Below, one piece after another: positions 56,849 through 64,000 of a stretch of DNA of 64,000 nucleotides; position 1 is the first letter of the stretch; the number at the start of each line of letters is the position of its first letter. Both the position numbers and the translations under genes were made by a program. The notes below the pieces were generated by a model that saw only the letters and a list, made by a program, of their open reading frames with translations, searched no databases and was not told the DNA's origin. This DNA comes from JABFXX01 sp036489755 (GTDB lineage Bacteria > Myxococcota_A > Polyangia > Haliangiales > Haliangiaceae), in contig DASXFD010000025.1 of the NCBI GenBank assembly GCA_036489755.1, positions 1 through 64,000 on the forward strand, in the 5' to 3' direction.

Positions 56849-59122
56849 GTGCGCGACGACTGGTTGTTCGGCCGCGATCCGACATCCGGCATCGTGTCGG
56901 TGTGGGCGGAGCCCGACGGCCGCGCGTTCGTATGGCGGCGTGTCGCGGGAGCGCTCGTGCGCGACGACGAGCGGTTCCGGCCGTGGCTCGTGCTCGCGCA
57001 CGCGCACGACGTCGCAGGCGATCCGCGCGTCACCGTGCGGGAGCTCGCAGGCGAGGGCGAGCTGCGCTTTGTCGCGCGCTCCGACGACTACGCCGCGCTC
57101 GTGCAGGCCGTGCTACGTGGTGCGTCGCGCCGGCTCGGCCACGCCGTGACGCACGTGCGCGACCTCGGCAACGACGTGCTCGCGCTGGCGCCCGACGAGC
57201 AATATCTCGTCGCGACCGGCCGCGGCTACTTCAAGGACCTCGCGTTCGACGAGCTGCACCGCCTGCAAGTCGATCTCGAGACGACGGGCCTCGATCCCGA
57301 GCGCGATCGGATCTTCCTCGCGGCCGTGCGCGCGACCGGCCGCGTCACGCTGATCGAAGATGACGACGAGGGCGCGTTGATCGGCCGGATCGCCAGGGCG
57401 ATCCGCGACGCCGATCCCGACGTGATCGAGAACCACAACCTGCACGGCTTCGACCTGCCGTTCCTCGTGCGCCGCGCCGAGCGGCTCGGGGTGCCGCTCG
57501 AGCTGGGCCGGCTGAGCGGCGGGCTGCGCCAGCGCGCCGCGCGCCGAGGCGTGAACGTCGGCACGGCCGCCCGCGCGATCCGGTTCATCGCACCCGGCCG
57601 CGAGCTCGTCGACACGCTCGATCTGGCGCTGCGCGGCGAGCACGGCAAGGGGCTCAAGCAGATCGCGCGCTCGCTCGGGATCGCCGCCGCCGATCGCGAG
57701 TACATCCGCGGCGACCGCGTGCACGCGACCTATCTCGACGATCCGGCGCGCGTGCGGCGCTATGCGGGCGACGACGTCGAGGAGGTCGCGCACGTCGCGA
57801 AGCTGCTGGGCGGCGCGCCGTTCGCGCTCGCGACGATGGTGCCGCGCCGCTACGAGCGGCTCGTCGATGCGGGCGCGGCGACCGGCGTGCTCGATCCGTT
57901 GCTCGTGCGCGCGTATCTCTCCGCCGGCGCCGCGCTGCCGGCGCACGCGACCGGAGACGGCACGCCGCACAGCGGCGCGTCGCTGCACTTGTTCGCCGCC
58001 GGCGTCGCGCATCGCGTGATGAAGGCCGACGTCGCGAGCCTGTATCCGTCGCTGATGCGCGCGCATCGCATCGGGCCGGCGCGCGATCGGCTTGGCGCGC
58101 TGCTCGCGCTCGTCGACGGGCTCGTCGAGCGCCGGCTCGCCGCGAAGGCCGCCGCGCGCGCGGCGCCGCACGGATCGCCCGAGCGCTACGCGAACGAAGC
58201 AGTGAGCGCCGCGATGAAGCTCGTCGTCAACTCGGCGTACGGCTACCTCGCCGCGCCCGGGCTGACGCGTTTTGCCGACGTCCAGGCGGCGAACGAGGTC
58301 ACGCGCCACGGCCGCGCCACGCTCGAGCTGATGTGCAAGGAGCTCGCGGCGCGCGGCATCGCGCTGCTCGAGGCCGACACCGACGGCGTGTACGGCGCGG
58401 TGCCCGAGCATTGGACGGAAAGCCACGAGCGCGCGGTGGTCGCAGAGGTCAACGCGCTGTTGCCGCCGCTCGTCCAGCTCGAGCACGACGGCCGGTTCGC
58501 CGCGATGCTCTCGCACGAGCCGAAAAATTACGCGCTGCTCGGCTACGACGGCGCGCTGCACCTGCGCGGCGTCGCGTTTCGATCGAGCCGCGCCGAGCCG
58601 TTCGGCGAAGCGTTCTTGCGCGCCGCGGTCGCGCGCTTGCTCGCCGGCGACGTGCCCGGCATGCGCGCGGCGTACCTGGATGCGATCGCCGAGCTGCGCG
58701 GCCGTCGCGTCAAGACCTACGACGTGTCGTCGCGCGTGAAGCTCACGAAATCGGCCGCCGAGTACGGGCAGAGCCGAGAGGCGAGGCGAGAGCTCGCCTA
58801 CGAGGCGCTCCTCGCGGCCGGCCGCAGCAGCTGGACCGTCGGCGATCGCGTGCGCGTGTATCGCGCGATCGGCGGCGCGGCCGGGCTCGTCGAAGACGAC
58901 GAGCAGGTCGACGCGCCTCGCGATTACGACGTCGAGCACTACATCCGCGTGTTGCGCGATTCGTTCGCGTCGCGGCTGCAGCGCGCGTTCGAGCCCGACG
59001 ATTTCGCGACGCTGTTCGACGATCCCGATCAGTTGTCGCTGTTCGCGAAGTCGCCCGCGGCCATCCGGCCGATCCTCACCGCGATCGCCGAGATCACCGA
59101 CTCGTCGCGAAACGGCGTGTGA
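56849..59122 (+). CDS. Family B DNA polymerase with intact exonuclease and polymerase motifs
   Basis: 757 residues from GTG, about the length of E. coli Pol II. The 3'-5' exonuclease motifs are present: ExoI VDLETTG (Asp142, Glu144), ExoII ENHNLHGFDLPFL and ExoIII YAGDDVEE. The palm motifs are KADVASLYPS (motif A, Asp394), KLVVNSAYGYL (motif B, Lys457) and EADTDGVYG (motif C, Asp510 and Asp512). The thumb has KTYDVSSRVKLTKSAAEYG. All catalytic carboxylates are kept, so it should be active with proofreading. Its role could be damage tolerance or repair, as for Pol II. It is divergent from FUSC, and 94 bp of its 3' end overlaps the convergent hydrolase gene. Confidence 0.93.
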   Translation: MRDDWLFGRDPTSGIVSVWAEPDGRAFVWRRVAGALVRDDERFRPWLVLAHAHDVAGDPRVTVRELAGEGELRFVARSDDYAALVQAVLRGASRRLGHAVTHVRDLGNDVLALAPDEQYLVATGRGYFKDLAFDELHRLQVDLETTGLDPERDRIFLAAVRATGRVTLIEDDDEGALIGRIARAIRDADPDVIENHNLHGFDLPFLVRRAERLGVPLELGRLSGGLRQRAARRGVNVGTAARAIRFIAPGRELVDTLDLALRGEHGKGLKQIARSLGIAAADREYIRGDRVHATYLDDPARVRRYAGDDVEEVAHVAKLLGGAPFALATMVPRRYERLVDAGAATGVLDPLLVRAYLSAGAALPAHATGDGTPHSGASLHLFAAGVAHRVMKADVASLYPSLMRAHRIGPARDRLGALLALVDGLVERRLAAKAAARAAPHGSPERYANEAVSAAMKLVVNSAYGYLAAPGLTRFADVQAANEVTRHGRATLELMCKELAARGIALLEADTDGVYGAVPEHWTESHERAVVAEVNALLPPLVQLEHDGRFAAMLSHEPKNYALLGYDGALHLRGVAFRSSRAEPFGEAFLRAAVARLLAGDVPGMRAAYLDAIAELRGRRVKTYDVSSRVKLTKSAAEYGQSREARRELAYEALLAAGRSSWTVGDRVRVYRAIGGAAGLVEDDEQVDAPRDYDVEHYIRVLRDSFASRLQRAFEPDDFATLFDDPDQLSLFAKSPAAIRPILTAIAEITDSSRNGV

Positions 59123-59778
59123 CCCGCGCCGGGCACGATCAGCGCCTCGGCGTGCGGGATCGCGTGCACGATCGCATCGACCTGCGCGAGCGTGCCGTAG
59201 ACGTCGTCGCTGCCCTGCACGACGAGCACCGGCACGTGGATGCCCGGCAAAAACTGCTCGATGTTCCAGCTGCGAAACCCGGGATCGAGCCACGCGCCGT
59301 TCCAGCCCCAGAACGCGCCGTCGACGTCGGCGTGGTGACGCGCGAGCCGATCGCGGAGCTCCGGGTACGCGTCGCGTGCCTTCGCGATCGACTCGACGGA
59401 GACATCTTCGACGAACACGTGCGGCGCGATCAGCACGAGCCCGCGTGTCGGCAGTCCAGAACCTGCGGCGATGATCGCGATCGAGGCGCCGTCGCTGTGG
59501 CCGACGAGGATCGGCTGCGTCACGTGCTCGGCGTCGAGGATCGCCGGCAGCAGCGCCGCTTCGTCGTGCATGTACGAGAGTGGGCGCGGCACGGCCGCCG
59601 GCGTCGAGCTGCCGTAGCCCTGGCGCGCGTAGACGAGCGCCGGCCGGCCGAGCTGCGCCGGAAACTCGCGCCACTGCGTGATCGAGCCGAGTCCCTCGTG
59701 GAGCAGTACGAGCTCGGGTCCGCCGTCGCGCGGAGGGCCCATCCAGCGCGACTCGAGCTCGAGGTCACCGACGCGCAT
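59029..59778 (-). CDS. Alpha/beta hydrolase
   Basis: 249 residues. The nucleophile elbow is LVGHSDGASIAI (Ser), the acid Asp in VVQGSDDVYG and the His in VPGAGHTPFRDE, so the triad is complete. LVLLHEGLGSITQWREFP is the oxyanion-side start and VYARQGYGSS follows. It is close to bacterial esterases and hydrolases that act on small acyl or epoxide compounds. The start ATG at 59778 lies inside the end of the CoA ligase gene (14-bp overlap), so they are coupled. The C-terminal 31 residues are encoded opposite the end of DNA polymerase B. Confidence 0.88.
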   Translation of the reverse strand: MRVGDLELESRWMGPPRDGGPELVLLHEGLGSITQWREFPAQLGRPALVYARQGYGSSTPAAVPRPLSYMHDEAALLPAILDAEHVTQPILVGHSDGASIAIIAAGSGLPTRGLVLIAPHVFVEDVSVESIAKARDAYPELRDRLARHHADVDGAFWGWNGAWLDPGFRSWNIEQFLPGIHVPVLVVQGSDDVYGTLAQVDAIVHAIPHAEALIVPGAGHTPFRDESVISAIAVRIGRMAAGDFANSDN

Positions 59779-61240
59779 CGCGTAGCTTGAAGCGCTGGAT
59801 CTTGCCGGTCGCGGTTTTCGGGAGCTCGGTCACGAGCTCGACCCAGCGTGGATACTTGTACGGCGCGAGTCGATCCTTGACGAACGCCTTGAGCTCGTCG
59901 GCGAGCGTCGCGCTCGCCTCACCGCGTGGCACGACGAACGCCTTCGGCTTGACGAGCCCATCCTTGTCCTCGGCGCCGACGACGGCCGCTTCGAGCACGG
60001 CCGGGTGCGCGGCGAGCGCCGACTCGACCTCGAACGGCGAGACCCAGATGCCGCCGACCTTGAGCATGTCGTCGGCGCGGCCCGCATACGTCCACGTGCC
60101 GTCGGCGTTCGCGATGTATTGGTCGCCGGTGCGCGTCCACGGCCCGTGAAACGTCGCGAGCGAGCGCGTTCGATCGTTCCAGTAACCGATGCAGCTCGTC
60201 GGGCCGCGCACCCACAACGCACCCTCACCGGTCGTACGGTTGCCGTGGTCGTCGCGCAGCTCGAGCTCGTAGCCGGGCACCGGCTTGCCGGTCGTGCCGT
60301 ACGCGATCTCGCCGGGACGGTTCGACAAGAAGATGTGCAGCATCTCCGTCGAGCCGATGCCATCGAGGATGTCGCTGCCGGTGCGCTCGCGCCAGCGCTC
60401 GCCGACGTGCTTCGGCAGGGCCTCGCCCGCCGACGTCGAGATGCGCAGCGGGCCGACGGCTTCGCGCGTGAGCTGCGGATCGGCGAGTAATTGCGCGAAC
60501 AGCGTCGGCACGCCGCCGAAGATCGTCGGGCGATGCTCGCCCATCACGCGCAGCACGGTCGCCGGCGACGGCCGCTCGCGGCACAGCACCGCGGTCGCGC
60601 CGACCGAGAACGGAAACGTCAGCGCGTTGCCGAGGCCGTACGCGAAGAACAGCTTGGCGGCCGAGTAGACTCGATCGTCGGGCCGGATGCCGAGGATCGG
60701 CTGCGCGTAGAGCTGCGCGGTCTGCATGGCCGACGACTGCACGTGCATCGCGCCCTTCGGTTTCCCCGTCGAGCCCGACGAGTACAGCCAGTACGCGACG
60801 TCGTCGGGCGTGGTCTCCGCGGCGTGATCGATCGGTCTCGCGCGCGCGATGCGCTGCTGCCAGTCCGCGCCGTCCACCGCGAGGTTGCGATGGGAGAGCT
60901 TGGCGACGAGCGGCTCGCTCGCGATCACCGCGGCGGCGCGCATGTCGCGCAGCATGTACGCGTAGTCGTCGGCGGTGAGGTTCGTGTTGAGCGGCACGGG
61001 CACCGCGCCGAGCTTGATCGCGCCGAGAAACGTGGCGATCCAATCGGCCGAGTCGAGCATGATGATCGCGACGCGCTGCTCGGGTACCACGCCCATCTCG
61101 GCGAGCGCACCGGCGGCCGCGTTCGCGTACGCGGCGAGCTCGGCGTACGTCGTCTGGCCGGCATCGTCGATCACCGCGACGCGAGCACCGCGGCCTTCGA
61201 TCACGTGGCGATCGAGTAGGTCGACGGCAGCGTTGTACAT
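59765..61240 (-). CDS. Benzoate-CoA ligase-like AMP-forming acyl-CoA synthetase
   Basis: 491 residues of the ANL superfamily. The P-loop is YSSGSTGKPKGAMH (A3), then GIGSTEMLHIF (A5), TRTGDQYIANADGTWTYAGRADDMLKVGGIWVSP (A7/A8) and the catalytic lysine in PKTATGKIQRFKLR (A10). AAKLFFAYGLGNALTFPF is the segment typical of benzoate- and aryl-CoA ligases. It activates an aromatic or similar acid with ATP and CoA. With the coupled alpha/beta hydrolase downstream, it suggests an aromatic-acid route, but no ring-cleavage genes are in the window. Confidence 0.9.
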   Translation of the reverse strand: MYNAAVDLLDRHVIEGRGARVAVIDDAGQTTYAELAAYANAAAGALAEMGVVPEQRVAIIMLDSADWIATFLGAIKLGAVPVPLNTNLTADDYAYMLRDMRAAAVIASEPLVAKLSHRNLAVDGADWQQRIARARPIDHAAETTPDDVAYWLYSSGSTGKPKGAMHVQSSAMQTAQLYAQPILGIRPDDRVYSAAKLFFAYGLGNALTFPFSVGATAVLCRERPSPATVLRVMGEHRPTIFGGVPTLFAQLLADPQLTREAVGPLRISTSAGEALPKHVGERWRERTGSDILDGIGSTEMLHIFLSNRPGEIAYGTTGKPVPGYELELRDDHGNRTTGEGALWVRGPTSCIGYWNDRTRSLATFHGPWTRTGDQYIANADGTWTYAGRADDMLKVGGIWVSPFEVESALAAHPAVLEAAVVGAEDKDGLVKPKAFVVPRGEASATLADELKAFVKDRLAPYKYPRWVELVTELPKTATGKIQRFKLRDARR

Positions 61241-61246
61241 GCTGCG

Positions 61247-61252
61247 AGTCTA
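61247..61252 (-). promoter_or_regulatory. Leaderless -10 box built on a stop codon
   Basis: TAGACT, 6 nt before the ATG at 61240. Its first three bases are the stop codon of the upstream lipase-like gene. Confidence 0.5.
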
Positions 61253-63139
61253 CACGCCGGGCGCGATCGCGCACGTGCCGCCCGCGAAGTCGCACGTGCA
61301 CGGCGCACCGTTGCAGACGTCGATGACCATGCCGTCGGGCGCGAGGAATGACTTGAGCTGCGACTCGACCGGCACGAGCTCGCGGATCGTCTCGTGGACG
61401 CCGTCGTCCGCCGACGGTGGCGAGTCGGTGCCCGGCGGCAGCGGCGTGGCCATGATGTCGTACTGCGTGTACGCCGACGCCAGCGGCGCGGTGCCGGCCG
61501 TGATGCCGTAGACCGGCTGCTCGAGATCGAGGCCCGGCAGGTTCAGCTCGCGCGCGAGCACGCGCGTCGCGAGGTTCGTGACCTGCGAGTCGCCGATGCC
61601 TTCTTGGACGAGGATCTGTTTCGGCGCGGCGATGTGCGGCGCGAAGCTCGCGGGGTCGGTGTAATCGAAGTCGGGCTGGAACAGCGTGATCAAGATCTGC
61701 TGCTCGAGCGGGTCGGGCAACGTGTCGTCGAGCAGCGCGACGAGCTGCGCGAAGTCGAACGATCGGAACATCAAGAGGCTCCACTCGGCGCCGGGCACGT
61801 TGAGCGCGCCGCGCGTGACGTCCTCGGAGAGCGCCATGTACGTGCCGCCCTGGATGCCGCCGTCGGAGATCCCGAAGTAGTACGCGGTCGAGCCGTCGAT
61901 CACCGGCGTGGAATTCAGCGCGAGCGCCGGATCGTCCTTCATGCGTTGCAACACGAGGCGCGTCAGCACCTGGGCGTTGACGTGCGCCTGCTGCAAGCGG
62001 TCGGTGATGATGTGCATCTGGTTGAAGTCGGGGAACACGGTGCCGGCGATCGTCGGCAGGTCGGCTTGCGAGAGGCCGATCCAGTTCGTGCCGATCTGCA
62101 CCATGCACAGGTACTGGCCGAGCTGGCGCTGATAGCTGGTGTCGAGCTCGGACTGCGCATCGCCGAACAGGCCGTGGCCGTAGACCATGACCGGCAGCGG
62201 CGACGTGGCGGTGGTCGCGCACGCGGGAATCTCGATCACGAAGTTCGCGCTGCCGAGCCCATCGCGCAGCATCGGCGCGCCGGTCGAGTCCGTCAGCAGC
62301 GTGCCGGTGAGCGAGTCGTCGCTCAGGAACGACGGCACCTGGAACGTGCCGACGATTTCACGCGCACGCTCCGCGTCGCTGCCGGTATCGGTTTGCGTGG
62401 TGATCGTCCACGTCAGCTGATCCACCATCGCCAGTGCCGTGTCGCGCATCGTCATGAGGTGGCTCGTCGCGTCGGCGTCGCTCGCCGTCGTGATGTCCCA
62501 CGCGAGCGTCAGCGACGACCGCGTGACGCCGGCGGTGGCGAGCATCGCGAAAATATCTTCGTACGACGACGCGAGCGGCTTCAGCGCGTCGTTGAGCGCG
62601 GTCTTGTCGCGCAGCGCGACGAAGCCGGCGGGCGCGAGCGGCTTGCCCGACGTATCGTTCAGCCCGACGAGCGCGATCACGTAGCGAGTCGCCGGCTGGA
62701 GCCGCACCATCGGATGGATCAGCAGCGCCTGGCGCTGGCTGCCGGTCGCGTTCGCGTCGAGCTCGGCGAACACCGGCACGCGCTCGCCCGTCGCGAAATT
62801 CAGGATCTGGACCGTCGAGCTCGCGACGATCGATTGATCGAGCGCGTCGGCGGTCGGTAGCTGCGAGGCATCGACGCCGTCCTTGAAGTAGACGACGAAC
62901 GGCGTCGACGGCGAGAAGCCGTCGTGCGCGTTCAAGCGATCGGTCGTGAGCACCGTGTTGCGCGGCGCGGGCAGCACGCCGGCGGGCACCGACACCTGGC
63001 CCGTCGACGTTTGGTAGAACGACGACGGCCACGGCGTCAGGCAGTCGTCGCCGATCAACGGATTGCAGCCCGCCTTCGGCTCGGGCGGACCGGAGCTGCC
63101 GCAGCCTATGACAAAAAGCGCGAACAGCGCGAACCGCAT
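61250..63139 (-). CDS. Lipoprotein with a lipase-like alpha/beta hydrolase fold
   Basis: 629 residues. The signal MRFALFALFVIGCGSSG has the lipobox VIGC. The N-terminal half (GDDCLTPWPSSFYQTSTGQVSVP, LQPATRYVIALVG) matches bacterial virulence-factor lipase N-terminal domains with an Ig-like shape. The second half has VMVYGHGLFGDAQSEL and the nucleophile elbow YYFGISDGGIQGGTYMAL (G-x-S-x-G). The terminal block CNGAPCTCDFAGGTCAIAPG is cysteine-rich. It is probably an outer membrane or surface esterase; the substrate is unknown. The start is supported by TAACGT 6 nt upstream. Confidence 0.82.
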   Translation of the reverse strand: MRFALFALFVIGCGSSGPPEPKAGCNPLIGDDCLTPWPSSFYQTSTGQVSVPAGVLPAPRNTVLTTDRLNAHDGFSPSTPFVVYFKDGVDASQLPTADALDQSIVASSTVQILNFATGERVPVFAELDANATGSQRQALLIHPMVRLQPATRYVIALVGLNDTSGKPLAPAGFVALRDKTALNDALKPLASSYEDIFAMLATAGVTRSSLTLAWDITTASDADATSHLMTMRDTALAMVDQLTWTITTQTDTGSDAERAREIVGTFQVPSFLSDDSLTGTLLTDSTGAPMLRDGLGSANFVIEIPACATTATSPLPVMVYGHGLFGDAQSELDTSYQRQLGQYLCMVQIGTNWIGLSQADLPTIAGTVFPDFNQMHIITDRLQQAHVNAQVLTRLVLQRMKDDPALALNSTPVIDGSTAYYFGISDGGIQGGTYMALSEDVTRGALNVPGAEWSLLMFRSFDFAQLVALLDDTLPDPLEQQILITLFQPDFDYTDPASFAPHIAAPKQILVQEGIGDSQVTNLATRVLARELNLPGLDLEQPVYGITAGTAPLASAYTQYDIMATPLPPGTDSPPSADDGVHETIRELVPVESQLKSFLAPDGMVIDVCNGAPCTCDFAGGTCAIAPGV

Positions 63140-63145
63140 CCCACG

Positions 63146-63151
63146 ACGTTA
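63146..63151 (-). promoter_or_regulatory. Leaderless -10 box built on a stop codon
   Basis: TAACGT, 6 nt before the ATG at 63139. Its TAA is the stop codon of the upstream GNAT gene. Confidence 0.5.
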
Positions 63152-63634
63152 CACGAACAGCTTTTGAAAGAATGCGACGTCGTGCCACGTGCCGTGCTTG
63201 AACCCGGCCTGCGCGATCACGCCGGCGGGCGAAAACCCGAAGCGCTCGTGGAGCGCGATGCTCGCCGGGTTGGGAAGCGTGATGCCCGCCACGGCCGAGC
63301 GAAACCCGCGCTGCTTGCACGCATCGAGGAGCGCCGCGTAAAGCGCACCGCCGGCGCCGCGGCCGATCGCCTCGGGCGCGACGTACACGCCGAGCTCGCA
63401 CGTCCACTGATAGGCGGCACGCGCGCGCCAGACGCCGGCCTTCGCGTAGCCGATCGCGCCGCCGTCGTCGGCGACGAGCCACGGGAAGCGCTCGCGGGCG
63501 TCGTGCCACTGCGCGCGCAGCTCGCCGGTGGTGATCGGCTCGTAGCCGAAATGGATCGCGGTCGTCGCGATGTAGTGGTTGGTGAGCGTCGCAAGTGCGT
63601 CGAAGTCGCCGTCTTCTGGCTCGCGTACGATCAC
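63149..63634 (-). CDS. GNAT N-acetyltransferase (phosphinothricin acetyltransferase-like)
   Basis: 161 residues from GTG at 63634, overlapping the upstream oxidoreductase stop (GTGA). VREPEDGDFDALATLTNHYI begins the fold, and FHYGE-like HFGYEPITTGELRAQW matches the Pat/YncA group. The acetyl-CoA loop is EAIGRGAGGALYAALLDAC, followed by LPNPASIALHERFGFSPAGVI. ARAAYQWTCELGVYV is the central strand of this group. It would acetylate a small amine or amino acid such as methionine sulfoximine analogues. It is coupled to the FAD oxidoreductase. Confidence 0.88.
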   Translation of the reverse strand: MIVREPEDGDFDALATLTNHYIATTAIHFGYEPITTGELRAQWHDARERFPWLVADDGGAIGYAKAGVWRARAAYQWTCELGVYVAPEAIGRGAGGALYAALLDACKQRGFRSAVAGITLPNPASIALHERFGFSPAGVIAQAGFKHGTWHDVAFFQKLFV

Positions 63635-64000
63635 TCTTTGCCCATCGCCGCGCGGCAGGTCTTCGCGTAGAGGTCGCGGAACACGTTGCCCGGGTCCATC
63701 TTCTGCTTCACCGCGTCGTAGTTCGGGCGATTGAAGATCTGCCAGAACTCGTCCTCGGGATAGTAGTTGTGCGAGATCAGCGTCTTGATCCCGCCGAGCT
63801 CGCGCAGCTTCTCTTCGATCACGCGGTGCGTGTTGCGCTCGCCGGTTTGCTTCATGCCGTAGATCGCGATGTCGAGAAACAGATCGTCGTCGAGGGTGCG
63901 CCAGTACTCGTCGGCGAGCCACTCGTAGTCGTGCACGCGGCGATACGGCACGACCCACAGCGGAAAGAAGCTCAGCTCGCGCTCGTACCAGCGCATGAAC
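63631..64000 (-). CDS. FAD-linked oxidoreductase, C-terminal part (DHCR24/DprE1-like)
   Basis: The last 122 codons of a gene that continues past the right edge, so no start is in view. SFFPLWVVPYRRVHDYEWLADEYW and HNYYPEDEFWQIFNRPNYDAVKQKMDPGNVFRDLYAKTC match the C-terminus of FAD-binding oxidases related to delta-24 sterol reductase and DprE1. The N-terminal PCMH-type FAD domain is not visible. The substrate cannot be assigned. Its stop overlaps the GNAT start. Confidence 0.78.
   Translation of the reverse strand, partial: FMRWYERELSFFPLWVVPYRRVHDYEWLADEYWRTLDDDLFLDIAIYGMKQTGERNTHRVIEEKLRELGGIKTLISHNYYPEDEFWQIFNRPNYDAVKQKMDPGNVFRDLYAKTCRAAMGKE

Overview
The window is a very GC-rich, gene-dense bacterial chromosome segment with no phage, IS, rRNA or tRNA. 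The gene content points to Myxococcota, probably a Haliangium/Kofleriaceae-like lineage. The evidence is about ten short lipoproteins, a Myxococcus cysteine-rich repeat protein, an OmpA protein with thrombospondin type 3 repeats, pseudokinases, a large TPR protein, a di-heme propeller lipoprotein and a family B DNA polymerase. This placement is inferred from gene families only.

Layout. 1-4154 (minus): an aminoacyl-carrier-protein operon with an acyl-CoA dehydrogenase, an amino acid:[carrier protein] ligase (stand-alone SerRS-like), DUF1839, the carrier protein and a cut-off family 2 glycosidase, mostly joined by stop/start overlaps. 4191-15682: pyrimidine salvage and breakdown. It holds an NCS1 permease, two tandem pseudokinases, methylmalonate-semialdehyde dehydrogenase, two envelope proteins, and an operon of PreA-like reductase, beta-ureidopropionase, a 123-residue unknown, dihydropyrimidinase and beta-alanine aminotransferase. 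Together these would take uracil or thymine to malonate semialdehyde or methylmalonate semialdehyde and on to acyl-CoA. 15679-21328: lipoproteins, a pepsin-like protein, a flavin monooxygenase and a DMP19-like protein. 21437-25316: a dimethylglycine-dehydrogenase-like oxidase divergent from an amino acid/ethanolamine permease. 25338-33344: envelope proteins (triple parvulin lipoprotein, OmpA, di-heme lipoprotein), leucine dehydrogenase and a polytopic membrane protein. 33320-38889: a TPR protein and an AKR-SDR-MerR operon behind a textbook MerR-type promoter. 38926-49399: membrane proteins, a six-repeat cell-wall-hydrolase-like protein, dienelactone hydrolase, thiolase, carotenoid oxygenase, AAA ATPase and GFA protein. 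49443-64000: HDOD protein, Omp85-like barrel, ketopantoate reductase, zinc ribbon protein, FUSC transporter, DNA polymerase B, alpha/beta hydrolase, benzoate-CoA-ligase-like enzyme, lipase-like lipoprotein, GNAT and a cut-off FAD oxidoreductase.

Two genome-scale signals stand out. First, about twenty-five starts are preceded by a TAnnnT hexamer that ends most often exactly 6 nt before the start codon. This suggests widespread leaderless transcription, including four divergent gene pairs whose -10 boxes overlap and several boxes that use the upstream gene's stop codon. Second, a roughly 46-nt element with a perfect hairpin occurs twice, immediately before the amino acid:[carrier protein] ligase and before the amino acid permease, which links these distant genes.

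Most genes are in short unidirectional operons with ATGA, GTGA or TTGA overlaps. Several convergent pairs overlap at their 3' ends by 17 to 94 bp.
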